A stretch of 64,000 nucleotides of DNA. Origin: Microbacterium hydrocarbonoxydans (lineage in GTDB: Bacteria > Actinomycetota > Actinomycetes > Actinomycetales > Microbacteriaceae). A model generated the notes under the pieces. It was not told the DNA's origin, searched no databases, and saw only the letters and a list, made by a program, of their open reading frames with translations. The position numbers were made by a program, and so were the translations under genes. Below, piece by piece: positions 45,493 through 53,780 of the stretch. Each line of letters opens with the position of its first letter. Positions within the stretch are counted from its first letter, which is position 1. Where the stretch lies: NCBI RefSeq assembly GCF_011752045.1, contig NZ_JAAKXW010000001.1, positions 744,001 to 808,000 on the forward strand, given 5' to 3'.

Positions 45493-46953
45493 TCAGACCT
45501 GCGGCAGGTCCTCGGCCGCCACGACCGGGATCGCCGCGGTGATCGTCTCCAGTCCCGAGAGGCGGGCCGGCGAGAGCTGCTTGGTGACCTCTTCGCGCGA
45601 CATCAGCCCGGCCTCGACGACGAGGTCGGCGACGTTGCGGTTGGTCAGCAGGGCCGTCTTCGCCAGCGCCGCCGCGGCCGCGTAGCCGATGAACGGGGTC
45701 AGGGCGGTGATCACGCCGACCGAGGCGCCGACCATCGCGCCCAGGCGGTCGCGGTTGGCGGTGATGCCGTCGACGCAGTTGACGCGCAGCGTCCACATGG
45801 CCTGGCGCATCCACGTGATCGACTGGAAGATCGAGTGCGCGATGACCGGCTCGAAGGCGTTCAGCTGGAGCTGTCCGCCCTCGACGGCCATGGTCACCGT
45901 CATGTCCGCGCCGACGACGGCGAACGCCACCTGGTTGACGACCTCGGGAATGACCGGGTTCACCTTGCCCGGCATGATGCTGGAGCCGGCCTGCATGGCG
46001 GGCAGGTTGATCTCACCGAGACCCGCCTGCGGACCCGACGAGAGCAGACGCAGGTCGTTGCAGATCTTCGAGAGCTTGATCGCGTTGCGCTTGAGCGACG
46101 AGGAGAACGACATGAACGAGCCGGTGTCGCTGGTGGCCTCGACGAGGTCGGTGGCGGTGGCGAGGTCGAGTCCGGAGATCTCGCGCAGGTGCTTGAGCAC
46201 CGCCGGCGCGTAGTCCGGGTGCGTGGTGATGCCGGTGCCGATCGCGGTCGCGCCCATGTTGATCTCGTACATGAGCCACGCGTTCTCGGTCAGGCGCGTG
46301 TGGTCGTAGCCGAGCGTGCTCGCGAAGCCGTGGAACTCCTGGCCGAGGGTCATCGGCACGGCGTCCTGCAGCTGGGTGCGGCCGACCTTGAGGACGTCGT
46401 GGAACTCGGCGGCCTTGCGGAGGAACGACTGGCGCAGCAGGTCGAGCTCCTCGAGGAGCGAGCGCAGCGTGAGCGACAGGCCGATCTTCACGGCCGTCGG
46501 GTACACGTCGTTCGTGGACTGGCTCCGGTTGGTGTGGTCGATCGGCGAGAGGTACTCGTAGTCGCCCTTCTCGCGGCCGGCCATCTCGAGCGCGATGTTG
46601 GTGATGACCTCGTTCGCGTTCATGTTCGTCGAGGTGCCGGCGCCGCCCTGGATGACGCCGACCGTGAACTGGTCGTGGAACTCGCCGTCGATCACGCGCT
46701 GCGCGGCGCGGTCGATGAGGTCGGCGCGCTCGGCGTCGAGGACGCCGATCTCCCTGTTGGCGCGGGCGCTGGCCTGCTTGACCATCGCGAGCGCGATGAC
46801 GAGGTCGGGGTAGACCGAGATGGGTCGCTTCGTGATCGGGAAGTTCGCATCGGCGCGAGCGGTGTGGATCCCCCAGTACGCGTCGGCGGGAATCTCCATG
46901 CTCCCCAGGGAATCGGTCTCGGTACGGGTGAGGGCGGGCGCGGCAGAAGCCAT
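45493..46953 (-). CDS. aspA: Aspartate ammonia-lyase
   Basis: This 486-residue enzyme deaminates aspartate to fumarate. The fumarase/aspartase signature GSSIMPGKVNP is at about residue 327, with the flexible loop carrying the catalytic Ser. TSTNMNANEVI and NRSQSTNDVYPTAVKIGL are also present. The sequence after the signature (VIPEVVNQVAFAVVGAD) is the aspartase form, distinguishing it from fumarase C. AAGGATGTG serves as ribosome binding site, and a TAGACT box (47003-47008) lies about 50 nt upstream. It could feed fumarate into the TCA cycle. Confidence 0.9.
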   Translation of the reverse strand: MASAAPALTRTETDSLGSMEIPADAYWGIHTARADANFPITKRPISVYPDLVIALAMVKQASARANREIGVLDAERADLIDRAAQRVIDGEFHDQFTVGVIQGGAGTSTNMNANEVITNIALEMAGREKGDYEYLSPIDHTNRSQSTNDVYPTAVKIGLSLTLRSLLEELDLLRQSFLRKAAEFHDVLKVGRTQLQDAVPMTLGQEFHGFASTLGYDHTRLTENAWLMYEINMGATAIGTGITTHPDYAPAVLKHLREISGLDLATATDLVEATSDTGSFMSFSSSLKRNAIKLSKICNDLRLLSSGPQAGLGEINLPAMQAGSSIMPGKVNPVIPEVVNQVAFAVVGADMTVTMAVEGGQLQLNAFEPVIAHSIFQSITWMRQAMWTLRVNCVDGITANRDRLGAMVGASVGVITALTPFIGYAAAAALAKTALLTNRNVADLVVEAGLMSREEVTKQLSPARLSGLETITAAIPVVAAEDLPQV

Positions 46954-47034
46954 GTCACATCCTTGTGGGTGGTGGCGAGTGAGTGGAATGGGGGATGTGA
47001 ACAGTCTACGCCGTGCGGACTGCGCGTTCTGATC

Positions 47035-47958
47035 TCAGCGCCCAGGTTTGCGCGAGAACGCCTCGAGCCGCTCCTCCGGAGTGAGCGCCGCCATGCGCCG
47101 CAGCCACGCTTCGGAGAAGTAGTCCCCTGTCTCCGCCCCGGTCACAGGGACGACGGTGTGGGTGATGGTGTCAGGATGCACGTGCACGAGCTGGAACGCC
47201 TGCGCCGCGTCCATGCCGTTGACCTCGGCCGCCGGGCGCGCGACGTTCATCGTGTAGCAGGTGGCCGAGGCCACGCTCACCGGGATGCCGGCGAAGGTGC
47301 CGTGGGCGGAGTAGTGCAGGTGCCCGGCGAGGATGCCGCGGACGTCGGAGCCCCGGACGATCTCCGCCAGCTCGTCCTGATGCCGGAGTTCGAGGATGTC
47401 GAACAGGGGCAGGTGGCTCGGCAGCGGAGGATGATGCATCGCGAGGAGCGTCCCGTGCGGCGCCGGCTCGGCCAGCACGCCGGCGAGCCACTCGAGCTGG
47501 GCGTCGTCGAGGTCGCCGTGGTGCCAGCCGGGAACGCTCGTGTCCAGAGCGATCAGGCGCAGACCGTGGAGGTCCCACACACCGGTCACCGGATCCTCGG
47601 TCGGGGCGAGCCCGAGGAGCTCCGCACGCAGCGCCGGCCGTTCATCGTGGTTCCCCGCGACCCAGACCACCCTGGTGCGCAGCTCCTCCGCCACGGGCTC
47701 CAGCGCCTCGCGGAGCCGACGATAGGCGTCCGGCTCCCCGAGGTCCGCGAGGTCGCCCGTCACCACGATCGCGGCCGGGTGCGGATGGACGGCGCGGATC
47801 GCCTCGAGCGTGCGCGCGAAGCTGGCCTGCACGTCGTACCGGCCTCCGAGCTTCGCGCCGGCGGCGAGGAAGTGCGGGTCGCTGACGTGGACGAGCACGT
47901 GCGAGGCGGGCTGGTGCCGGCCGAAGACGTGTTCTCCGGCGGCGGAGGGCACGGACAT
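47035..47958 (-). CDS. Metallophosphoesterase, CpdA-like
   Basis: This 307-residue calcineurin-like phosphoesterase has all metal motifs: D27-x-H29 in VSDPHF, VVTGDLADLG, WVAGNHDE, AMHHPPLP and LAGHLHYSAHG. It is closest to the class III cyclic nucleotide phosphodiesterases (CpdA/Rv0805-like), so cAMP or another phosphodiester is the likely substrate. It is divergent from a TetR gene with a 71-nt shared control region, and both starts look leaderless. Confidence 0.88.
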   Translation of the reverse strand: MSVPSAAGEHVFGRHQPASHVLVHVSDPHFLAAGAKLGGRYDVQASFARTLEAIRAVHPHPAAIVVTGDLADLGEPDAYRRLREALEPVAEELRTRVVWVAGNHDERPALRAELLGLAPTEDPVTGVWDLHGLRLIALDTSVPGWHHGDLDDAQLEWLAGVLAEPAPHGTLLAMHHPPLPSHLPLFDILELRHQDELAEIVRGSDVRGILAGHLHYSAHGTFAGIPVSVASATCYTMNVARPAAEVNGMDAAQAFQLVHVHPDTITHTVVPVTGAETGDYFSEAWLRRMAALTPEERLEAFSRKPGR

Positions 47959-47964
47959 GCCCCC

Positions 47965-47970
47965 AGCCTA
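47965..47970 (-). promoter_or_regulatory. -10 box (TAGGCT) of the metallophosphoesterase, leaderless start
   Basis: TAGGCT is followed by 6 nt and the ATG at 47958. Confidence 0.5.
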
Positions 47971-48017
47971 GGGGTCACCCCGGACACCGGCCAGCACGTC
48001 ACCTGTAGTGATGCCGA

Positions 48018-48023
48018 TAGAGT
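48018..48023 (+). promoter_or_regulatory. -10 box (TAGAGT) of the TetR gene, leaderless start
   Basis: TAGAGT is followed by 6 nt and the ATG at 48030. Confidence 0.5.
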
Positions 48024-48029
48024 GCGCAC

Positions 48030-48596
48030 ATGGCGAAGAACGAGACGAGGAGACGGGCGATCGCGGACGCGGGGCTCGCCGTGCTCGCACGGGAGGGCTC
48101 CCGCGGCCTCACCCACCGCGCGGTCGACGAGGCCGCCGGCGTGCCGACCGGGACGACCTCGAACTACTTCCGCAGCCGCGACGCCCTGGTGGCGGGCCTG
48201 GTCGACCGCATCGGCGAACGCCTCGCCCCCACCCCCGACGATCTCGAGCGGCGGGCGCAGGGCGATCCCGGCCCCGGGCTCTTCGCCGACTACGTGCGCG
48301 ACATCGTCCGGCGCCTCACCGATGACCGCGAGGTGACCATCGCGCTCTTCGAGCTCCGGCTGGAGAGCAGCCGGCGTCCCGAGGTCGCCGCGGTGCTCGG
48401 CGCATGGCAGCGCGCCGGCCTGGATGCGGATGTCGCCTTCAACGCCGAGGCGGGGCTGCCCGGAGGACGCCGCGAGATCGCGCTGTTCCACTACGCGATC
48501 GACGGACTGCTGCTCGATCGGCTGACGACGCCGATCGACCCCGCCACCTCCACCGACGCGGTGATCGACGACCTCGTCGCCGGGCTCCTGCGCTGA
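48030..48596 (+). CDS. TetR family transcriptional regulator
   Basis: This 188-residue protein has a TetR helix-turn-helix at about residues 10-55 (RAIADAGLAVLAREGSRGLT, then AAGVPTGTTSNYFRSRDALV). The C-terminal helical ligand domain ends with a YAIDGLLLDRL dimerisation segment. The likely targets are itself and the divergent phosphodiesterase gene. No clear operator palindrome was found in the short intergenic region. Confidence 0.9.
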   Translation: MAKNETRRRAIADAGLAVLAREGSRGLTHRAVDEAAGVPTGTTSNYFRSRDALVAGLVDRIGERLAPTPDDLERRAQGDPGPGLFADYVRDIVRRLTDDREVTIALFELRLESSRRPEVAAVLGAWQRAGLDADVAFNAEAGLPGGRREIALFHYAIDGLLLDRLTTPIDPATSTDAVIDDLVAGLLR

Positions 48597-48616
48597 ATCC
48601 CTCGGCCGCCCGGCGG

Positions 48617-48644
48617 CGGTCACCGCCGAAACGGCGGATGACCG
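48617..48644. terminator. Bidirectional terminator between tetR and the pit-linked gene
   Basis: CGGTCACCGCCG pairs with CGGCGG-TGACCG around an AAA loop with one bulged base, exactly filling the space between two convergent stops. Confidence 0.65.
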
Positions 48645-48980
48645 TCAGTGGCCGACGACGATGATGAGGATGCCGGCGATCACAGCGGCGGCGCAGAGCA
48701 CGAAGCATCCGTAAGCCCCGACCAGCGCCAGGTTCTTCTCCCCCTGGGTGAGGGGGCTCTTCTTGGCCGCTTTCGCCGCCTGCTTCGCCGCTCGCTTGAG
48801 CTCCTTCTCGGAGATCACCGTGATCGCGTCGGTGAACTCGGCCGGGCTCACGACGGGGGCCCGCCCGCTGCGCACGAGCAGCCGGAGCCCGAGCGCGTAG
48901 AAGGTGACGATGGCGCTCGCGCCGATCAGCGCGGCGAGGAACACCTGGCCGAAGGCGACCCAGTCGATGACGACGTTCAC
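48645..48980 (-). CDS. Small two-helix membrane protein encoded with the phosphate transporter
   Basis: This 111-residue protein has one N-terminal helix (about 9-31), a basic cytoplasmic middle (KELKRAAKQAAKAAKKSPL) and a C-terminal helix (about 84-108). No family is recognised. Its GTG start overlaps the pit stop as GTGA, so it is translationally coupled and may be a subunit or accessory of the phosphate transporter. Confidence 0.75.
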   Translation of the reverse strand: MNVVIDWVAFGQVFLAALIGASAIVTFYALGLRLLVRSGRAPVVSPAEFTDAITVISEKELKRAAKQAAKAAKKSPLTQGEKNLALVGAYGCFVLCAAAVIAGILIIVVGH

Positions 48981-50350
48981 TTCGACTCCTCGCTGCTCTG
49001 CACGGCGGCCTCCTGAGCCTTCGCCGGCTTCGACGCCTTGCCTTCGGCCTTCTTCTTCTTCGCCTCGGCCTTCTTCTTCGCTTCGGCCTTCGCCTTCGCC
49101 TTGGCCTTCTCGCGCGCCTCCGCCCGGGCCTTCGCCTCGGCCTTTGCCTGTTCGATGCGCTGCTGACGACGTGTGGGCGGCGGGGTGTCCGGAAGCTCCA
49201 CGGCGAGGCCCGACTCTGCCACGTCGCTCATCGCATTGGCGTGGGTGACCTCGTCGCGTCGCGAGCGCAGGAACAGGCCGATGATCACGGCGAGAGCGAG
49301 GACGGCGTCGATCGCGACGCCCCAGTTGCCCAGCCACTGGACGAGCAGGGCGGCGACGGCGCCGACCGCCCCGGCGGCCGGAAGAGTCAGCAGCCAGCCG
49401 ATCGCGATGCGCCCGGCGGTCGCCCAGCGCACCATCGAGCCGCGGCGGCCGAGACCGGAGCCGATGACGGAGCCGGAGGCGACCTGGGTGGTCGACAGCG
49501 CGAAACCGAGGGCGCTGGAGGCGAGGATGGTCGCGGCCGTGGAGCTCTCGGCGGCGAAGCCCTGAGCGGGCTTGACGTCGGTCAGGCCCTTGCCGAGGGT
49601 GCGGATGATCCGCCAGCCGCCGAGGTACGTGCCCAGCGCGATGGTGAACGCGCAGGCGACGATCACCCAGAACTCGGGCTCGTGGTGCGCGTCGGACTGC
49701 CAGCCGATCGTGATGAGGGCGAGGGTGATGATGCCCATCGTCTTCTGGGCGTCGTTCGTCCCGTGCGCCAGGGCGACCAGGGATGAGGTGAAGATCTGGC
49801 CCCACCGGAAGCCGTCGCGGCCGTCCGGCTTGCCGTCATAGCGGCGGGTGATCGAGTACGCGATCTTCGTCGCGACGAATGCGATGATCCCGGCGGTGAG
49901 CGGCGCGATGAGCGCGGGAAGGATGATCTTCGACAGCACGACGCCGAAGTCGATCCCCATGAAGCCGACGCCCACGAGCGTGGCGCCGATGAGACCGCCG
50001 AACAGCGCGTGCGAGGAGCTCGAGGGCAGGCCGAGCAGCCAGGTGAGCATGTTCCAGGTGATCGCGCCGATGAGTCCGGCGAAGATCAGCGGCAGGAACA
50101 CCTCGGCGCCCATCTCCCTGATGGCGTCCTCGCGGACGATGCCGCCGGAGACGGTCTTCGCGACCTCGGTCGACAGGAAGGCGCCGACGAGGTTCAGGAC
50201 GGCGGCGAGGAGCACCGCGGTCTTGGGCTTCAGCGCGCCGGTGGCGATGGGCGTCGCCATCGCGTTCGCGGTGTCGTGAAATCCGTTGGTGAAGTCGAAG
50301 AAGAGTGCCAGCGCGATCACCAGCACGACGATGAGGGCTGCGGTTTCCAC
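48977..50350 (-). CDS. pit: Inorganic phosphate transporter, Pit family, with Lys/Ala-rich tail
   Basis: This 457-residue low-affinity phosphate/metal carrier has the duplicated Pit signature: FDFTNGFHDTANAMATPIATGAL at the N-terminus and LVALAHGTNDAQKTMGIITLAL in the middle. About ten membrane helices are predicted. After about residue 395 a hydrophilic tail of some 60 residues begins that is nearly all Ala, Lys, Glu and Arg, which is unusual for Pit. GTG 50350 just before helix 1 is preferred; the frame runs further upstream without Pit character. A Pho-box-like repeat lies 64-92 nt upstream. Confidence 0.88.
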   Translation of the reverse strand: METAALIVVLVIALALFFDFTNGFHDTANAMATPIATGALKPKTAVLLAAVLNLVGAFLSTEVAKTVSGGIVREDAIREMGAEVFLPLIFAGLIGAITWNMLTWLLGLPSSSSHALFGGLIGATLVGVGFMGIDFGVVLSKIILPALIAPLTAGIIAFVATKIAYSITRRYDGKPDGRDGFRWGQIFTSSLVALAHGTNDAQKTMGIITLALITIGWQSDAHHEPEFWVIVACAFTIALGTYLGGWRIIRTLGKGLTDVKPAQGFAAESSTAATILASSALGFALSTTQVASGSVIGSGLGRRGSMVRWATAGRIAIGWLLTLPAAGAVGAVAALLVQWLGNWGVAIDAVLALAVIIGLFLRSRRDEVTHANAMSDVAESGLAVELPDTPPPTRRQQRIEQAKAEAKARAEAREKAKAKAKAEAKKKAEAKKKKAEGKASKPAKAQEAAVQSSEESK

Positions 50351-50413
50351 CGTTCGCTTTCGGTCGTTGAGGAAGAGGGTGAGTGTCGACGTGATCGACG
50401 TGATGAACGAAGA

Positions 50414-50442
50414 GTTCACCGTGGGTTTGACTTCCGTTAACC
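50414..50442. promoter_or_regulatory. Candidate PHO box (three 11-nt spaced repeats)
   Basis: GTTCACC (50414), GTTTGAC (50425) and GTTAACC (50436) recur at exact 11-nt spacing. Actinobacterial PhoP sites described in Streptomyces are 11-nt direct repeats whose conserved part is GTTCAYY-like. It lies between the divergent pit and oligopeptidase genes, so phosphate control of pit is plausible. Confidence 0.55.
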
Positions 50443-50494
50443 GGCCCCGGTAAATCCTCCCATCCTCCCGGGAACCGGTCAACTCGACCTGGGC

Positions 50495-50500
50495 TAGCGT
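50495..50500 (+). promoter_or_regulatory. -10 box (TAGCGT) of the oligopeptidase gene, leaderless start
   Basis: TAGCGT is followed by 7 nt and GTG 50508, which is therefore preferred to the in-frame GTG at 50499. Confidence 0.45.
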
Positions 50501-50507
50501 GGAGCGC

Positions 50508-52604
50508 GTGACTGATGCTCCTCGCGCCGCCCGCCGCTCGACCCTCCGCACGCACCATGGCGACACGTTCGACGATCCCTACGAGTGGCTGCGTGAGAAG
50601 GAGTCCCCCGAGGTCGTCGCGCATCTCGAGGCGGAGAACGCCCACACGGATGCCGCGACAGCCCATCTCGAGGGCCTGCGCGAGCAGCTCTTCCAGGAGA
50701 TCAAGGGCCGCGTGCAGGAGACGGACCTGTCCGTGCCGACCCGGCGCGGCGACTGGTGGTATTACAGCCGCACCGAAGAGGGGTCGCAGTACGGCATCCA
50801 CTGCCGCACTGCGGCCGCCGCGGGCGACTGGACGCCGCCGGTGCTCCAGCCCGGTGTCCCGGTGCCCGGCGAGATCGTGCTGCTGGACGGCAATGCGGAG
50901 GCGGAGGGGCACGAGTTCTTCTCCCTGGGCGCCTTCGACACGTCCGACGACGCGACGCGGCTGCTGTGGTCGACCGACTTCGAAGGCGACGAGCTCTACA
51001 CGGTGCACGTGCGCGACCTCGTGACGGGCGAGACGCTGGCCGACGAGATCCCGGACACGAGCGGCGCGTTCTTCACACCGGACGGCACCGGCGTCGTCTA
51101 CACCACCCGCGACGAGGCGTGGAGGCCGGACACGCTGTGGCTGCACCGCATCGGCACCCCCGTCGCCGAGGACGTGAAGCTCTTCCACGAACCCGACGAG
51201 CGCTTCTGGCTCGGCGCAGGCATCACCCGGAGCCGGAAGTACCTCGTGATCGGCGTCGGCTCGAGCATCACGAGCGAGGAGTACATCGTCGATCTCGACG
51301 GTGACCTCACCGCGGAGCCCCGGCTGGTCTGGCCCCGGCAGGAGGGAGTGGAGTACTCGTTCGAGCATGCGGTGGTCGACGGCGAGGACCGGCTGTACAT
51401 CCTGCACAACCGCGATGCGCTCGACTTCGAGCTCGTGTCGGTGGCCGCCGCCGACCCGCAGGGCGAGCAGCGCGTGGTGCTGGCCCACGAGCCGGGACGG
51501 CGACTGCTCGGCATGGATGCCTTCCGGGACTTCGGCACCGTCGAGTACCGCAGAGAGGGCCTCGAGCGCGTCGCATTGCTCGACTACGCCACGGACTCCC
51601 TGGAGGATGTCGCGTTCGACGAGCCGCTCTACTCCGCCGGGGTCAGCGGGAACCCGGAGTGGCACTCCCCCTTCCTCCGCCTCGGCTACGCCTCCTTCGT
51701 CACCCCCGGCACGGTCTACGAGCTCGAGCTCGCCACGCGCCGGCTCGTGCTGCGAAAGCAGGTGCCCGTGCTCGGCGGCTACGATCCGGCCGACTACGGG
51801 CAGCGACGCGACTGGGCGACGGCGACCGACGGAACCCTGGTGCCGATCTCGCTGGTCTGGAAGCGGTCGTTCGGGGAGCCGGGCTCCGAGGTGCGCCCTC
51901 TCCACCTGTACGGGTACGGGTCGTACGAGCACTCGATCGACCCCGGCTTCTCCGTGGCCCGGCTCTCCGAGCTCGACCGCGGCGTCATCTTCGCCGTCGC
52001 GCACGTCCGCGGTGGCGGCGAGATGGGCCGGCAGTGGTACGAGGACGGCAAGCTGCTGAAGAAGAGGAACACCTTCACCGACTTCGTGGCCTGCGCCGAG
52101 CATCTGGTCGCCGCCGGGGTGACCTCTCCGGACCGCCTCGTCGCCGAAGGCGCCAGCGCGGGCGGACTGCTGATGGGCGCGGTGACGAATCTCGCGCCGT
52201 CGCTGTTCGCGGGAGTGCTCGCCGGCGTGCCGTTCGTGGACGCGCTCACGACGATCCTCGACCCCTCGCTGCCGCTCACGGTCATCGAGTGGGACGAATG
52301 GGGCGACCCGCTGCACGGCGCGGACGTCTACGAGTACATGAAGTCGTACACGCCGTACGAGAACGTCCGCGACGGCATCCGCTACCCGCGCATCCTCGCG
52401 GTCACCTCCCTCAACGACTCGCGCGTGATGTACGTCGAGCCCGCGAAATGGGTCGCGCGGCTGCGCGACGCGGGAGCATCCGACGTCCTGCTGAAGTGCG
52501 AGATGGTCGCCGGGCACGGCGGCGTGAGCGGGCGCTACAACTCCTGGAAGGAGCGCGCCTTCGAGCTGGCCTGGATCCTCGACGTCCTCGGACTCGCGGG
52601 CTGA
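50508..52604 (+). CDS. ptrB: Oligopeptidase B (S9A prolyl oligopeptidase family)
   Basis: This 698-residue cytoplasmic serine peptidase has an N-terminal seven-bladed propeller (HGDTFDDPYEWLREKESPEV at the start) and a C-terminal alpha/beta hydrolase. The catalytic Ser550 is in EGASAGGLLMG, the Asp is about D637 in SLNDSRV and His670 in GHGGVSGRY. GYGSYEHSIDPGF and RGGGEMGRQWYEDGKLL are typical of oligopeptidase B, which cuts after Lys or Arg in short peptides. Length fits. It is transcribed alone. Confidence 0.93.
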   Translation: MTDAPRAARRSTLRTHHGDTFDDPYEWLREKESPEVVAHLEAENAHTDAATAHLEGLREQLFQEIKGRVQETDLSVPTRRGDWWYYSRTEEGSQYGIHCRTAAAAGDWTPPVLQPGVPVPGEIVLLDGNAEAEGHEFFSLGAFDTSDDATRLLWSTDFEGDELYTVHVRDLVTGETLADEIPDTSGAFFTPDGTGVVYTTRDEAWRPDTLWLHRIGTPVAEDVKLFHEPDERFWLGAGITRSRKYLVIGVGSSITSEEYIVDLDGDLTAEPRLVWPRQEGVEYSFEHAVVDGEDRLYILHNRDALDFELVSVAAADPQGEQRVVLAHEPGRRLLGMDAFRDFGTVEYRREGLERVALLDYATDSLEDVAFDEPLYSAGVSGNPEWHSPFLRLGYASFVTPGTVYELELATRRLVLRKQVPVLGGYDPADYGQRRDWATATDGTLVPISLVWKRSFGEPGSEVRPLHLYGYGSYEHSIDPGFSVARLSELDRGVIFAVAHVRGGGEMGRQWYEDGKLLKKRNTFTDFVACAEHLVAAGVTSPDRLVAEGASAGGLLMGAVTNLAPSLFAGVLAGVPFVDALTTILDPSLPLTVIEWDEWGDPLHGADVYEYMKSYTPYENVRDGIRYPRILAVTSLNDSRVMYVEPAKWVARLRDAGASDVLLKCEMVAGHGGVSGRYNSWKERAFELAWILDVLGLAG

Positions 52605-52624
52605 GGGCGGAGGCCGCGGCGGGT

Positions 52625-52652
52625 CTGCGCCTCTGCAGCCCTGCGCCTCTGC
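52625..52652. repeat. Tandem 12-bp direct repeat
   Basis: CTGCGCCTCTGC occurs at 52625-52636 and 52641-52652, a 16-nt period, just after the oligopeptidase gene and next to the palindromic element. Confidence 0.7.
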
Positions 52653-52654
52653 GG

Positions 52655-52739
52655 CTCGCGGGAACAGGCGATCACGCCGCGGCAGGCCTTCCGCGACCAC
52701 ATCCGCCTGCTCGCGCATGATCGCCTGTCCCGGCGCGAG
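52655..52739. repeat. Palindromic extragenic element, upstream copy
   Basis: CTCGCGGGAACAGGCGATCA is mirrored by TGATCGCCTGTCCC and CGCGAG, with a nested GCAGGC/GCCTGC pair, making an imperfect hairpin of 85 nt. It shares GCAGGCCTTC, TCCGCCTG, CTCGCG and TCGCCTG in the same order with the element at 53689-53759 on the other side of the AbiEi/DUF559 gene. The rest of the 52605-52834 gap shows nothing else I can name. Confidence 0.7.
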
Positions 52740-52834
52740 CGGACTCCTTCTGCACCGATGCCCGATCGGAGCGAGTTCGTCGATCTGACGTGCACCGCGT
52801 CAGCGCAACCGAAGATACGGGCCATCATCGCGGG

Positions 52835-53674
52835 ATGAAGTCTTTGCGACAGTGGATGCACGAGCACGGCGACGTGGCTCATTCCTCGGTCCTCCGCAGC
52901 GCCGGCTACACCGACCATCAGATCCGGGATGCCGTGCAGAAGGGGACGCTGCTCCGGGTGCGCCGTTCGTGGCTCGTGACGCCTGCCTGCTCCCCCGCCG
53001 CGTTCGCCGCCGCATCGGTCGGCGGGCGCGTCACATGCGTGACCGCGGCTCGCGAGCTCGGGCTGTGGACGCCGGCGTCGGATGCAAAGCCCGTTCATGT
53101 GGCGCTCCCGCACTCGGCGTCGCGCATCCCGCCGATCGGCGTGCTCGTCCATCGCGCCACGGGCCCTGTGCCGACAGCGCGGCGGGCGAGCCGCGAGCCG
53201 CTGTTGAACACTCTCTTCCACGTCGCCCGCTGCCTCGCCCCGGTGCAGGCTCTCGCCGTCTGGGAGTCGGCGATCAGGACCGGGCTGACCGACGCGGAGC
53301 ACCTGCGACGCACCGAGTGGTGCAGCCGCCCTGCGCGTCGGCTCGCGGAGCGCTCGGAGCACTTGTCGGACTCGGGCCTGGAGACCCACTTCGTCGAGCT
53401 GATGCGGCAGGTCGGGGTCGCCGTACGACAGCAGGTCTGGATCGACGGTCGGCCCGTCGACGCGCTCATCGGCGACCGGTTGATCGTCCAGCTCGACGGC
53501 TTCGCGCATCACCAGGGCAGGGACCGCCGCCGAGACATCGCCGCGGATGCCCGGCTCGTCCTGCTCGGCTTCACCGTGCTGCGGTTCGACTACCACCAGC
53601 TCCTGTTCCAGCCGGAGTTCGTGACGCACACCGTGCTCACCGCGATCGCCCAGGGCCTGCACCGCATCCGGTGA
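52835..53674 (+). CDS. AbiEi-type wHTH plus DUF559 (Vsr-like) endonuclease-domain protein
   Basis: This 279-residue protein has an N-terminal winged-helix, AbiEi-antitoxin-like domain (HGDVAHSSVLRSAGYTDHQIRDAV then GTLLRVRRSWL). The C-terminal DUF559/Vsr-like PD-(D/E)xK domain shows LETHFVELM (Glu), VDALIGDRLIVQLDGFAHH (Asp and Glu/Gln-type positions), RDRRRDIAADARLVLLGFTVLRF. The usual catalytic E-x-Q/K reads V-Q-L here. It might nick or bind DNA. No toxin gene is adjacent, and it is flanked by two related palindromic elements. ATG 52835 begins at the wHTH. Confidence 0.8.
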   Translation: MKSLRQWMHEHGDVAHSSVLRSAGYTDHQIRDAVQKGTLLRVRRSWLVTPACSPAAFAAASVGGRVTCVTAARELGLWTPASDAKPVHVALPHSASRIPPIGVLVHRATGPVPTARRASREPLLNTLFHVARCLAPVQALAVWESAIRTGLTDAEHLRRTEWCSRPARRLAERSEHLSDSGLETHFVELMRQVGVAVRQQVWIDGRPVDALIGDRLIVQLDGFAHHQGRDRRRDIAADARLVLLGFTVLRFDYHQLLFQPEFVTHTVLTAIAQGLHRIR

Positions 53675-53688
53675 GCCGTGCCGCCGAC

Positions 53689-53759
53689 GCAGGCCTTCGA
53701 GCAAGAACAGGCGAATGCCTGCGCATTCCGCCTGTTCTCGCGTGGTCGCCTGATGCGAG
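53689..53759. repeat. Palindromic extragenic element, downstream copy
   Basis: GAACAGGCGAATGC (53705-53718) pairs with GCATTCCGCCTGTTC (53723-53737) around a 4-nt loop with one bulged C. GCAGGCCTTC (53689) and CTCGCG...TCGCCTG are shared with the copy upstream of the gene, in the same orientation. Confidence 0.7.
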
Positions 53760-53780
53760 GCGGCGCAGGTGGCTCCGAAC

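Noticed and set aside
52835-53674. Toxin-antitoxin or abortive infection module
   Set aside because: The protein has an AbiEi-like N-terminal domain, but no AbiEii-type nucleotidyltransferase toxin or other small partner gene is adjacent. A solitary wHTH-DUF559 protein is the better description.
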